This document shows positions 41,978 through 51,307 of a DNA stretch of 64,000 bases, piece by piece. Made by a program: the position numbers and the translations under genes. Every line of letters starts with the position of its first letter. The first letter of the stretch is position 1. This stretch comes from G020348185 sp964525045 (lineage in GTDB: Bacteria > Nitrospirota > Nitrospiria > Nitrospirales > UBA8639): the NCBI GenBank assembly GCA_964525045.1, contig CAZGFD010000008.1, forward strand, positions 91,513 to 155,512. The letters are read 5' to 3'. The notes beneath the pieces are model-generated. The model did not search any database. It worked only from the letters and a program-made list of their open reading frames with translations, and had not been told where the DNA came from.

Positions 41978-42745
41978 TCACTTGATTGCCGTGTGAATCG
42001 CGACAATACCCCCGCTGAGATTTCGATACTCTACATGTTGAAACCCGGCGGAGCGTAAAAGTTCGCAAAGGCGTGTTTGGTCAGGAAAGGTTCGAATAGA
42101 AGCCGGAAGATACTCATACACCCCGGTCCCATCTCTCGCCACTTTTGTGCCAATCCAGGGCAGCAAGTGGAATGAATACCAATCGTACAACTTCCGCATC
42201 CAGGGGCGAACGGGCCGGGAAAATTCTAAACAGACGAACCGCCCTCCCGGTTTCAGTACCCGACGGATTTCGGTAAAGGCGTTCATGTGGTTTCCAACGT
42301 TGCGAATGCAAAATCCGGCGGTCACCGTATTAAACACATTATCGGAAAACGTCAAATGTTCAGCATTCATTTGAAAACACGTAATCCTTGCAACAAGGTC
42401 CCGATCTTGGATTTTTCGGAGTCCGACTCGGAGCATAGCCGCATTGAGATCAGCGGCAATGACATGCCCTGAGTGGTTCATCCGTTGGTCCATGACAATC
42501 GCCAAATCACCTGTCCCCGCACCCACATCCAAAGCCCAACCGCCTTCAGTCGCAGGCACACAGGATCCGGCCACCCGTTTCCAATGATGGTGAAGACCAA
42601 AACTCAACAAGGAATTATTGAGGTCATAAAACCGGGCGATGGCGGTAAACATTCTCTGAACAGCCTTTTCTCTGTCCTGGCCGGTCCAGTTGGAAACCGA
42701 TTGCCCGGTCGTCGATTTAGCCGGTTTTTCCAAGAGGGAAGTCAT
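41978..42745 (-). CDS. ubiE: UbiE/MenG-type quinone C-methyltransferase
   Basis: 255 residues from MTSLLEKPAK; an upstream Met would add 16 residues and neither start has a good ribosome site. ARFYDLNNSLLSFGLHHHWKR, LDVGAGTGDLAIV, NAEHLTFSDNVFNTVTAGFCIRN (read in parts) and RVLKPGGRFVCLEFSRP are the UbiE signatures. It methylates demethylmenaquinone or its ubiquinone counterpart. Nitrospira uses menaquinone, so the MenG role is more likely if the assignment is right. Confidence 0.9.
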   Translation of the reverse strand: MTSLLEKPAKSTTGQSVSNWTGQDREKAVQRMFTAIARFYDLNNSLLSFGLHHHWKRVAGSCVPATEGGWALDVGAGTGDLAIVMDQRMNHSGHVIAADLNAAMLRVGLRKIQDRDLVARITCFQMNAEHLTFSDNVFNTVTAGFCIRNVGNHMNAFTEIRRVLKPGGRFVCLEFSRPVRPWMRKLYDWYSFHLLPWIGTKVARDGTGVYEYLPASIRTFPDQTRLCELLRSAGFQHVEYRNLSGGIVAIHTAIK

Positions 42746-42985
42746 TCTGAGGAGGTAGCACCGGGTTTGAGGGTTTGTCAAGAAATGATCCATGTGAAGG
42801 AAGGAGGTGTGGGGTAAGAATGATTTGATCAGGGCAATATGATGAGAGTTCTCTGTAACAGATCACAAATTCGGGTGACTTTCTATCTGTTCAAAACCTT
42901 TGGGTAGTGATTTTAAGGGGTAAAATATATTGTCATGGCACTCAGTCTCCAGAAATACCTATCCTTATAAGAATGGGAGGATCTG

Positions 42986-43522
42986 ATGAAATCTCACGCT
43001 TCGACATCCACCGTCGCCCTATTAGGAGGAATTCTAATGATTGCCGGCGTCTTAACGAACCTTCATCCTGCAGAGGGAGGTTTAGGAAGACCAGCCCCTG
43101 AAATATCGAACGAAATATGGTTGAACTCGGAACCGTTGCGGCTTGCTGAACTTCGCGGAAAAGTCGTGATGGTGGAGTTTTGGACATTTGGCTGTTGGAA
43201 TTGTCGGAATATTGAACCATATGTCAAAGCCTGGCACAAAAAATATGCTTCTCAAGGCCTCGTCGTGATTGCCATTCATTCTCCGGAATTCCAATATGAG
43301 CATGACGTGAATCGAGTGAAAGAGTACATTCGGGACAATAAATTGTCCTATGCGGTTCCTATCGATAATGAATTTACAACGTGGAGGAAGTATAAAAACC
43401 GGTATTGGCCAACTTTGTATTTGATTGATAAAAGAGGGAATATTCAATACATCAAGATTGGGGAGGGAGCCTACGAACGAACCGAACAAGAAATCCAGCG
43501 GTTACTGGCAGAAAAGAATTGA
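42986..43522 (+). CDS. Exported thioredoxin-like protein
   Basis: 178 residues, ATG with GGGAGG upstream. N-terminal hydrophobic residues 10-26 act as signal or anchor. The thioredoxin fold follows: VVMVEFWTFGCWNCRNIEPYV with a CWNC active site, VVIAIHSPEF, and cis-Pro WPTLYLIDKRGNI. The CWNC pair and HSPEF are typical of the DipZ/TlpA-like periplasmic group. Probably a periplasmic thiol reductant. Confidence 0.9.
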   Translation: MKSHASTSTVALLGGILMIAGVLTNLHPAEGGLGRPAPEISNEIWLNSEPLRLAELRGKVVMVEFWTFGCWNCRNIEPYVKAWHKKYASQGLVVIAIHSPEFQYEHDVNRVKEYIRDNKLSYAVPIDNEFTTWRKYKNRYWPTLYLIDKRGNIQYIKIGEGAYERTEQEIQRLLAEKN

Positions 43523-43591
43523 ACGGTGTGGTCACCGTACAGGGTCAAATCCGTGTCTGGAGTCTTCGCAGGGCATGGTTGGTGGGTCTGC

Positions 43592-43903
43592 TCAATAGAA
43601 ATCAGCAGAACCTATCCGAATGGGAATTTTGTACCAGGACTCTCCGCCTGGTACGGAAAGATAAGCAAAATCCTGCCCCCAGTAGTATTGAAACCGATAC
43701 CAACCTGTGTGATTGGGAACCGGTATGAAAACTTCCTGGCCGTTTCTCTCAATATGAAATTCCCCTTCCCTGATCCATGCGGCAAACCGGCAACCTTCTT
43801 CCGGGTTCATGATGGGTTCGTAGCTATGCTTGCCTAAATCGGGCCCACCATGGAGATAGGCGGCAAACACACAGGAGATAATCGTAGGGAAGGAAACCAA
43901 CAT
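43592..43903 (-). CDS. Small protein, unknown
   Basis: 103 residues, possibly with a signal peptide (MLVSFPTIISCVFAAYLHGG). The mature part (EGEFHIERNGQEVFIPVP, GWYRFQYYWG) has protein-like composition; the frame overlapping it on the plus strand does not. No ribosome site is clear and a later start is possible. No family recognised. Confidence 0.45.
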   Translation of the reverse strand: MLVSFPTIISCVFAAYLHGGPDLGKHSYEPIMNPEEGCRFAAWIREGEFHIERNGQEVFIPVPNHTGWYRFQYYWGQDFAYLSVPGGESWYKIPIRIGSADFY

Positions 43904-44251
43904 CTGTTATGTCGCACCCCTATGGAGATTATTCAACATCAAAAGTATCCTCTACTATCTTAGGACCATTTCGTTTTTACCTGCCTGTCCCTCACCGGGC
44001 ATCAATGTAAGTTTACACATTAATCGAAAATTTTGCAAAATTCCTTTTTTTCTCAATAGCTTACCTTGACATTTCGCCTGGATTCCAACCTTAGTTTGAG
44101 GGTGCAAGGGAAAAATGAAGCGTCTCTACTTTTCCATGAAATCATTTCCGAACCTTCCCTCCTGACCCCTTTTCGAATACTCCGGAAAGGTGTATACCAT
44201 GAGATAGAAAATCATAGCCAAGAAAGACCCCTTGTGGCGAAGAGTTAAATA
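43904..44251. other. Intergenic region
   Basis: About 350 AT-rich bases with no convincing gene or repeat; it probably holds the promoter of the AsmA-like gene. Confidence 0.4.
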
Positions 44252-45043
44252 ATGAAACCTATCCTAAAAGTTGGTGGGATAATTCTGATCCTCATGGCCA
44301 TTGTGCTGGTGGTGCTGAGTGTTGCTCTCAACTCAACCATCCGAGTAGGAGTAGAAAGAATAGGGCCAGCGATCACCGGAACAGAAGTGACGATAGAAGA
44401 TGTTGACCTTTCTCTGTTTACCGGGCAAGGGCGATTGGAAAAATTGGTGATTGGCAATCCTCCCGGATTCCAATCCGACCATGCTTTTTACCTGGGGAAG
44501 GTCCACGTAAAGGCTGATCTCAAATCGATATGGTCTGATACGATTCTTATTCAGGAAATCTTTATTGATTCTCCAGAAATCTCGTTTGAAAGTACCCCTG
44601 AAGGGAGCAATATTAGCATCATCCATGAAAACATCGGTTCCTTCGCCGATTCCAGAGGCGATTCTGGAAACGAATCGGGAAGGCGTAAGCCTGGACAGCA
44701 TGAAGGATCTCAAGAGAAATCCTCCAAAGAACAAAAAATCAGAATTGATCAATTTATCATAAATAATGGGCGGGTAAGAGTCAGCACACCTCTGCTGAAG
44801 GACCAAATAATTACCATGGGACTTCCAGTTGTTCAGATTCGAGATATTGGGAAGGAATCCGGTGGACTCACACTCAAAGAAATCTCATCCCTGGTCTATT
44901 CAGAAACTCAAAAGACCATTGAACAAGAACTCTCAAAAAGCGGAATACCGGTGGGAACAGATTTGAAAAAGCTGGAAAAAAAGCTGGGTGGATTCTTGAA
45001 AGAGGCTTCAGAGTTCTTAAAAGGATTCAAAGGCCTTTTCTGA
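44252..45043 (+). CDS. AsmA-like membrane-anchored protein
   Basis: 263 residues. One N-terminal membrane anchor (IILILMAIVLVVLSVAL, residues 10-26), then the beta-taco-like start seen in AsmA/YhdP-type and DUF748-type proteins: VERIGPAITGTEVTIEDVDLSLFTGQGRLEKL..GNPPGF. A Ser/Gly/Glu-rich linker lies near 130-165, and the C-terminus is an amphipathic helix. Role inferred: envelope lipid transport or membrane integrity. Monocistronic. Confidence 0.75.
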   Translation: MKPILKVGGIILILMAIVLVVLSVALNSTIRVGVERIGPAITGTEVTIEDVDLSLFTGQGRLEKLVIGNPPGFQSDHAFYLGKVHVKADLKSIWSDTILIQEIFIDSPEISFESTPEGSNISIIHENIGSFADSRGDSGNESGRRKPGQHEGSQEKSSKEQKIRIDQFIINNGRVRVSTPLLKDQIITMGLPVVQIRDIGKESGGLTLKEISSLVYSETQKTIEQELSKSGIPVGTDLKKLEKKLGGFLKEASEFLKGFKGLF

Positions 45044-45117
45044 ATGGAGAAAACGTGAAAAAATGAAAATTTTTAACGGCTCTGGTTTTTGCAAGCCAAA
45101 TGCCCCTCTCAACTCTT

Positions 45118-45147
45118 ATAACCCAAAACACGAAACCCGAAACTCAT
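45118..45147. repeat. Dispersed GAAAC repeat
   Basis: AACACGAAACCCGAAACTC between convergent genes; a further copy lies at 45603-45630. Confidence 0.5.
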
Positions 45148-45179
45148 GTAAAGTGGCTAATTTCACTTTCCCGGCCAGT

Positions 45180-45569
45180 TTACAAGTCAAGTGCCTCCCC
45201 AACGGTGATCACTAGCTCTCGAAAGTTGCAAGGTTTGTCGACAACGGCGTAAGCCCCAAGTTCTCTGGCCTTTAATTTGTCTTTGTCTTCCACACTCCCG
45301 GTCAACATGATGACGGGAGGAGATTTTCCATCCAAGATCCCACGTACCTTTTCTAAAAGTTTCAATCCACTTAAGCCCGGCATTTTGTAGTCAGCAATGA
45401 TGGCATCGGCCTTATGTTCTTCAAGCCACGCTAGCGCTGCTGCCCCGTTTTCAGATTCGGCGCAATCATACCCGGCTGATTCCAAAGCTGAGCGCACTGT
45501 CCTGCGGACAGCAGGCTCATCGTCTACGATCAATATCAGTTTTTGTTTCTTAGCAATATTTTTATCCAT
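45180..45569 (-). CDS. Single-domain response regulator
   Basis: 129 residues. LILIVDDEPAVRR, phosphoacceptor Asp in AIIADYKMPGLSG, Thr in PPVIMLTGS and Lys in VVDKPCNFREL are all present. No output domain and no kinase next to it. It probably serves a distant kinase. Confidence 0.92.
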   Translation of the reverse strand: MDKNIAKKQKLILIVDDEPAVRRTVRSALESAGYDCAESENGAAALAWLEEHKADAIIADYKMPGLSGLKLLEKVRGILDGKSPPVIMLTGSVEDKDKLKARELGAYAVVDKPCNFRELVITVGEALDL

Positions 45570-45936
45570 GGTTCCGCACTTTTGTTTTGATTGTCACTTT
45601 CTTCTCGAAACTTAGATCCTGAAACTTGAAATTAATCCCCTTCCTACCCATCAATATCGGGAAAGCCAGGGCTCCCAGATTTGGTGGCTAGCCAAGGGGT
45701 AGACCACTATGCTTAAGAATTAGGCAACTTGGTAAGATACCAGTCAGCCTGGGCAATAATTCAAAGTGGTTAAACTTGCTCACAGACTTATCCACAAATT
45801 TAGGGGATTAACAACTCCCATCGATATAGAAAAGGCATTACTATTATTTTACCATGAGGGTTTCGGTTGCTCCATTGATCTCCGAAACTCGTTGTTTCCA
45901 TTTACCATTTCCCCCCCCCACCAAGGAGAGAAAGAA

Positions 45937-46941
45937 TTGATCGATCGACAAGTTTTGAGGACCTACCAGCAAAGCGCTGACCGCGCGGTGAAGTGGTTGG
46001 TTGAGCAAATGAAAGAAGATGGGACTTTTCAGGTGGCCATGGAGGACCTGGCTTTCTACTACAAAGCGCCTTACGTTTTATACATTTCGGGAAAAATTCA
46101 GGAAGCCAATCATCTGTTGAGTTACATTCAGCGGGCCTTTGGACAAGAGAATGGGGATTTTACCACTTCCTCAGCCCTTAAAAGTGTTAACGGAAACTTC
46201 ATTGAATACTGGGCTTATCTGAACGGCTGGATCGCTTTAACGGCTCAGAAGATGGGACGCTTTGATGTGGCTTACCGGGCGTACGACTATCTTCAATCCT
46301 TTTATCATCCACGGCATGGAGGATTTACCACTCAAAAACCCTATGGGCAGAACGACAATACCAGCGATGTCCTCACCTCCGCACATTTAGGGTTGGTTGC
46401 CTTATATCTTGGCGACCTCACCAAGGCAAAAACTGCCGGTCATTTTCTCCAAACAGTGTTATTTCGCCAGCCCCATCCACCACATGGGTTCTACCTTCGC
46501 CTTCAAGATGACGGGGAACTGATCACCAATTTTGCGAAGGATTCCTCTATGTTCTTTCAAGTCCATGCCACCCAGCCTAATCAGGCCTATTTCATGCTAG
46601 GGTATCCCATCGCCTTTTTGGGAAAACTCTTTGCTGCAACCAACGATTCCCGATATATCGACACCGCCAAGGACTATCTGGAATTTTTGTTAGGGTGTCA
46701 GGGTAACCTTCGCGCCTTTCATTATAGTCATAAGGTGGCCTGGGGAGCCGCGATAGTGGGGAGAATCACCAAAGATGCTCATTATTTGGAGTTGGCGACA
46801 AGCATTGCTGATTTTTTAGTCCATACCCAAAGCCCCGATGGAAGATGGCTACCGGATCAGCCTGCTTACACCTACTTCGATCAGACCGCCGAAATTGCCA
46901 TTTGGATGAGAGAAATTAGTGGGGAATTCTCAGGGATGTAA
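45937..46941 (+). CDS. Alpha/alpha-toroid protein, unknown
   Basis: 334 residues from TTG (protein opening LIDRQVLRTYQQ), chosen because AAGGAG lies 8 nt upstream; an open frame reaches back to a GTG at 45766 but its extra 57 residues look non-coding. Repeated helical pairs such as SADRAVKWLVEQMKEDGTF, FIEYWAYLNGWIAL, TSAHLGLVALYLGDL and SIADFLVHTQSPDGRWLP give a six-hairpin toroid like terpene cyclases and polysaccharide lyases or hydrolases. The activity is unknown. Upstream of pyrF. Confidence 0.75.
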   Translation: MIDRQVLRTYQQSADRAVKWLVEQMKEDGTFQVAMEDLAFYYKAPYVLYISGKIQEANHLLSYIQRAFGQENGDFTTSSALKSVNGNFIEYWAYLNGWIALTAQKMGRFDVAYRAYDYLQSFYHPRHGGFTTQKPYGQNDNTSDVLTSAHLGLVALYLGDLTKAKTAGHFLQTVLFRQPHPPHGFYLRLQDDGELITNFAKDSSMFFQVHATQPNQAYFMLGYPIAFLGKLFAATNDSRYIDTAKDYLEFLLGCQGNLRAFHYSHKVAWGAAIVGRITKDAHYLELATSIADFLVHTQSPDGRWLPDQPAYTYFDQTAEIAIWMREISGEFSGM

Positions 46942-47043
46942 AGTCGAAAGCGGAGCTGGCACCCCACGAAAAGTTTCTTTATTCACCCCCTATCTTTGGT
47001 TTCCTTTTTTCTTTATAAATACGACTATCTCGTACCAATCACT

Positions 47044-47793
47044 ATGGCCCACGTGAACAATACCGATCCAGCACAAAGACTGATTGTCGCCCTTGACTTT
47101 TCTAATCGTGATCAAGCTCGACGGTGTGTGGATGAGCTTGAGGGAGTGGTCAGTTTTTATAAAATTGGTCTCGAATTATTTCTGGCGAGCACGGGAGATT
47201 TTTTAGATGAACTGCAGCAGCGCCACTGTCGAATATTCCTTGATCTCAAGATGCATGACGTGGATGAAACTATTCGACGGGCCGTGGCCAATGCGGCAAA
47301 GTTGGGGGTGGACTTTCTGACTATCCATGGGAATAGCGCAACAGTGAAGGCGGCCTGTTCAGGAAAAGGAAATCAGCCCTTGAAAATCTTTGCGGTTCCC
47401 CTCCTATCGAGTTGGAATGAACAAGATTTACAAGAGTTGTTCCTTGTCGGTCCTATCCAAGGATTTACCCCGCGATTCAATAGCCTGGATGACTACGTGT
47501 TGTGGCGGGCTGACCAAGCCGTGGCTCAGGGATGCGATGGTCTCATCGCATCAGGAGAATACGTCCAAAAACTCCGTGACCGATTTAAAGAAAAGGTCGT
47601 CATCGTATCACCAGCCATTCGTCCTTCCGGTTCTTCCACCAACGAGCATAAGCGCTCCTTGACTCCGAGTGAAGCGATTCAAGGTGGGGCTAACTATCTT
47701 GTCGTTGGGCGTCCGATTCGGGATGCCGAGCACCGAAGAGAAGCCGCCGAGCGTATTATTGCCGAGATCGAAACGACCCTTCCCAAGGTCTAA
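47044..47793 (+). CDS. pyrF: Orotidine 5'-phosphate decarboxylase
   Basis: 249 residues from MAHVNNTDPAQRL. LIVALDFSNRDQA, YKIGLELFLAS, the catalytic DLKMHDVDETI (Asp-Lys-Asp tetrad), and the phosphate-binding SPAIRPSG and GANYLVVGRPIRDA. It forms UMP from OMP. The length suits the short bacterial type. No other pyrimidine gene lies nearby. Confidence 0.95.
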   Translation: MAHVNNTDPAQRLIVALDFSNRDQARRCVDELEGVVSFYKIGLELFLASTGDFLDELQQRHCRIFLDLKMHDVDETIRRAVANAAKLGVDFLTIHGNSATVKAACSGKGNQPLKIFAVPLLSSWNEQDLQELFLVGPIQGFTPRFNSLDDYVLWRADQAVAQGCDGLIASGEYVQKLRDRFKEKVVIVSPAIRPSGSSTNEHKRSLTPSEAIQGGANYLVVGRPIRDAEHRREAAERIIAEIETTLPKV

Positions 47794-48032
47794 CGGGATA
47801 TTCTTCCCCCGTCGAAACATTTCGACAGACGTACGGTGGGCATGGCGGCCTCGAATTACGCAGTGGACGTCTGGTACACGGACAGATGACTGTATTGCGT
47901 CATCGTTTTTTTTCCTTTCAACCCTTACCCTGTCCCTCTCCCTACCACAGAGAAGGAAGTGCGTTTTTCACTGATGAAGGCGGGGGACAACGGTCCTAAC
48001 GAAGATTTTACCCCCATTATGGTAAACTCGAA

Positions 48033-49187
48033 GTGATGGAAACCTGGTCATACCGAATACTTTTTCTTGTCGGAGCCGTCGCACTCATTTTTGGTGTGAG
48101 GGCCTGGCTGTTTGAGCCTGAACCAGTCGTCGTGAAAGTGGTCCGGGCTGAAATCGGCCGGGTGGAAGAAACCGTCACGAATTCCAGAGCCGGAACCGTC
48201 ACGGCCCGCCAACGTGCTCACCTCTCCGCTGAAATTGGCGGGAGAGTGACCGCTGTGCCTTTTGAAAAAGGCGACAAAGTGAAAAAAGGGGATATCTTGC
48301 TTCGATTAAATGATGCTTCCGAAAAAGCCACTTTAGAGCGAACGCGTGGTGATCTTGTGGTGGTAAAGGCCCAGGGAAATCGAGCCTGTCTGGAAGCGAG
48401 TCGAGCCAAGCGAGAACATGCCCGGTTTCTTGACTTGTCCAAAAAAGAACTCGTCTCCATAGACGAGCTTGATCGGGTGGCGAGTAAGGCCCATGCCACT
48501 GCCGCAGCCTGTCAAGCCATGAAAGCCGGAATTGATCGAGCGAAGGCGGCCATACAGGAAGCCCAAGCGCAACTCGACAAGACCGTCCTCCGCGCTCCAT
48601 TTTCCGGGATCCTTGGAGAGGTCCAGGTGGATGTTGGTGAATGGATCACCCCCGCTCCCCCGGGGGTTCCCATTCCACCGGTGCTCGATTTGATTGATCC
48701 TACATCTATTTTTATCAGCGCTCCGATGGATGAAGTAGATTCCGCAAAAATTCACACTCAGCAGGAAGTGCGGGTCACGATTGATCCGTTTCCGGGACAA
48801 GCATTCAAGGGTCACGTGAGTGAAGTTTCGGCCTTTGTGAGCGATGTGGAAGAGCAAAATCGGACCGTCGATATCGAAGTTGAACTAGAAGACCGTGACT
48901 TTGCAAAAACCCTCCTCCCAGGCACATCTGCGGATGTGGAGGTGATTTTGTCAGTTCGGAAAAATGTTCTCCGCATTCCGCGACCTGCCTTGCTGGAGGG
49001 GAGTAAGGTGTGGATTGTGAAACAAGATCGCCTGGTTGAACAAACTATTCAAGTGGGTCTCAAGAATTGGGACTACGTGGAGGTGGTCAGTGGGATACAG
49101 GAGGGCGAGGCGGTTGTCTCTTCATTGGATCGGGCCGACATTGAAATCGGCCACCCAGTCATCATCGAGGAAATGACCGATACATGA
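48033..49187 (+). CDS. MacA-type periplasmic adaptor (membrane fusion protein)
   Basis: 384 residues. Membrane anchor at residues 8-25. The lipoyl-like halves are NSRAGTVTARQRAHLSAEIGGRV and TVLRAPFSGILGEVQVDVGEWI, with an alpha-hairpin between (about 95-180, coiled coil). The beta-barrel region holds VRVTIDPFPGQAFKGHVSEV, and the distal domain follows. It links an inner-membrane ABC exporter to an outer-membrane channel. Its stop overlaps the ATPase ATG by 4 nt. Confidence 0.92.
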   Translation: MMETWSYRILFLVGAVALIFGVRAWLFEPEPVVVKVVRAEIGRVEETVTNSRAGTVTARQRAHLSAEIGGRVTAVPFEKGDKVKKGDILLRLNDASEKATLERTRGDLVVVKAQGNRACLEASRAKREHARFLDLSKKELVSIDELDRVASKAHATAAACQAMKAGIDRAKAAIQEAQAQLDKTVLRAPFSGILGEVQVDVGEWITPAPPGVPIPPVLDLIDPTSIFISAPMDEVDSAKIHTQQEVRVTIDPFPGQAFKGHVSEVSAFVSDVEEQNRTVDIEVELEDRDFAKTLLPGTSADVEVILSVRKNVLRIPRPALLEGSKVWIVKQDRLVEQTIQVGLKNWDYVEVVSGIQEGEAVVSSLDRADIEIGHPVIIEEMTDT

Positions 49188-49900
49188 TCCAACTCACCAA
49201 CGTCTCTAAGACCTATGAAGTCGGAGATCAGCCGGTTCATGCCTTAGTTGATGTCACGGAACACATTCAAACCGGAGAGTTTGTCGCGATCATGGGATCT
49301 TCGGGTTCCGGCAAATCAACATTGCTGAATTTGCTCGGATGTCTCCTTCGCCCATCTGCCGGATCGTATATTCTCAACGGTCAAGACATCGGAACACTCA
49401 GCGAAGTGGAACTCTCCCGTTTACGTCAACGGTTTATTGGATTTATCTTTCAGTCCTTTCATTTGGTCCCTCGATTGACCGCGGCCGGCAACGTGGAACT
49501 CCCCATGATGTTTGCCGGTATTTCCACATCTGAACGACAACGAAGGGCCCGGGAGGCCTTAGAAGCCGTGGGACTGACTGAGCGAGCCAAACATCTCCCT
49601 GCCCAGTTGTCTGTTGGACAACGCCAGCGTGTGGTCATTGCTCGGGCAACCATCATGAGACCTCAGCTCATCCTCGCCGATGAGCCAACGGGAAACCTTG
49701 ATCGCGCCTCAAGCGAACAAATCCTCAAGCTTCTGGATCAGCTCCACGCCCAAGGCCAAACCTTGATTATGGTTACCCACGAAGTGGACGTGGCCCGCCG
49801 GGCCGAACGGGTGCTGGTGATCGACGACGGACAGATTGTTCAACGAATCAAGTCTGAGGCGCTGATCAGGGATCCCGTCTTACATCCAGCCGTCAAATAA
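49184..49900 (+). CDS. MacB/LolD-type ABC transporter ATPase
   Basis: 238 residues. Walker A GSSGSGKST, Q-loop FQSFHLVPRLT, signature LSVGQRQRV (the usual second Gly replaced by Val), Walker B LILADEPTGNLD and the switch His in VTHEVD. It powers a mechanotransmission-type exporter with the permeases that follow; the next start is 5 nt after its stop. Confidence 0.94.
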   Translation: MIQLTNVSKTYEVGDQPVHALVDVTEHIQTGEFVAIMGSSGSGKSTLLNLLGCLLRPSAGSYILNGQDIGTLSEVELSRLRQRFIGFIFQSFHLVPRLTAAGNVELPMMFAGISTSERQRRAREALEAVGLTERAKHLPAQLSVGQRQRVVIARATIMRPQLILADEPTGNLDRASSEQILKLLDQLHAQGQTLIMVTHEVDVARRAERVLVIDDGQIVQRIKSEALIRDPVLHPAVK

Positions 49901-49905
49901 ATCTC

Positions 49906-51111
49906 ATGAGCTTTCGCGACTACTTTGCATTCGCGATGAGGGCTTTGCGCGGTCATCCTGTGCGAACTTTGATGTGCGTGAGCGGGGTTTCCATTGGTGT
50001 CGCCGCCGTGGCCATGCTTACGGCTTTGGGTGAAGGGGCCCGTCGATATGTGATCAGTGAATTTTCAGCTATTGGGAGTAACCTGCTCATTATTTTGCCA
50101 GGTAAGACCGAAACCACCGGTGCGTTACCTGGATTTGGAGGGGTCCCACACGATTTAACGCTCAATGATGTCAAGGTGCTGCGTCGCGAGATCCCAAGCC
50201 TTGAATTTGTCGCACCGATTACCGTGGGAACCGAAACCGTCCGTAGGCAAGAGCGTAGGCGCCAGGTGCCTGTCGTGGGAACGACCACCGATTTTATTCA
50301 CGCCCGCAAACTTCAGATGGGGCTTGGACAGTTTCTGCCCCCATCCGATCTGGATCGCGGCGCTCCGATCGTCGTTTTGGGTAAGCGAGTCGCCGATGAA
50401 CTTTTTCCGGACAAAAATCCGTTAGGGGAGCTGGTTCGAATAAGTGATTGGCGAATGCGGGTGATTGGAGTCCTTGCCGAACGAGGAACTCAATTGGCGA
50501 TGAATATGGATGACGTGGTTTTCGTTCCGGTTGCGACCGGGATGAAAATTTTTAACCGCCACTCATTGTTTCGTATCCTGATCAAGGTCCATTCCTTCGT
50601 AGAATTAAAAGCGGCGTGCGAGAAAGTGGTCGGCATTATCATCGAACGTCATGGGGAGGAAGACATCACCTGTGTCACCCAAGCTGCCGTGGTGTCGACG
50701 TTTTCCACCATATTGACAGCTTTGACCCTTGGATTAGCCGCCATTGGCGCCATCTCTCTTTCGGTCGCCGGAGTCGGAGTCATGAACGTCATGCTCATGG
50801 CAGTGTCTGATCGGACAGAAGAGGTCGGTTTACTTAAATCGCTAGGAGCGAGGAATCGGCAAATCCTCACGGTATTTTTGACGGAAGCCACACTCTTGAC
50901 ACTTGCGGGAGGATTAATTGGTCTCGCTTTGGGCTATGGGACTGTCGCGGTTATGACGACTCTCTATCCAACGATTCCAGCCTCTACGCCTTTATGGGCG
51001 ACAGGTTCCGTTCTCCTGGCCTCCGTTATTATTGGAATGATTTTTGGAGTACTTCCGGCCCGACGGGCCGCCCGACTTGACCCAGTGGAAGCCATGGAAC
51101 CCAGGACATAA
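49906..51111 (+). CDS. MacB-type ABC permease 1
   Basis: 401 residues. TM1 near 20-45 (GVSIGVAAVAMLTALGEGARR), a large periplasmic MacB_PCD domain (about 50-270), and three C-terminal TMs of the FtsX domain starting LTLGLAAIGAISLSVAGVGVMNVMLM, with EVGLLKSLGARNRQI as the coupling loop. Without its own ATPase domain it pairs with the ATPase upstream. Confidence 0.93.
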   Translation: MSFRDYFAFAMRALRGHPVRTLMCVSGVSIGVAAVAMLTALGEGARRYVISEFSAIGSNLLIILPGKTETTGALPGFGGVPHDLTLNDVKVLRREIPSLEFVAPITVGTETVRRQERRRQVPVVGTTTDFIHARKLQMGLGQFLPPSDLDRGAPIVVLGKRVADELFPDKNPLGELVRISDWRMRVIGVLAERGTQLAMNMDDVVFVPVATGMKIFNRHSLFRILIKVHSFVELKAACEKVVGIIIERHGEEDITCVTQAAVVSTFSTILTALTLGLAAIGAISLSVAGVGVMNVMLMAVSDRTEEVGLLKSLGARNRQILTVFLTEATLLTLAGGLIGLALGYGTVAVMTTLYPTIPASTPLWATGSVLLASVIIGMIFGVLPARRAARLDPVEAMEPRT

Positions 51112-51118
51112 TGGGGAT

Positions 51119-51235
51119 GGTGAAAATGCCCGCCGGCGGCGTTCTCAAGCTTTTGTCGGGTTCACGTACTGCCTGTACGCTCCACGCGCCAAAAGCTCTG
51201 CGGCCTTGCTGGACTGCCATTTTGAACATCCCCTC
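51119..51235. repeat. Palindromic intergenic element (Nitrospira-like)
   Basis: About 115 bp. The left arm (GGTGAAAATGCCCGCCGG..GGCGTTCTC) and right arm (TGCGGCCTTGCTGGAC..CCATTTTGA) are imperfect complements, and the centre GTACTGCCTGTAC is a small dyad. It lies between the two permease genes. I recall very similar elements as common in Nitrospira genomes. Confidence 0.65.
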
Positions 51236-51307
51236 TAGCTCCTTGATGCATTATTCAGTGGGTTGAGGGTACTCAGCGTGATGAGATATTTGAATTTTTG
51301 AGGCTAC

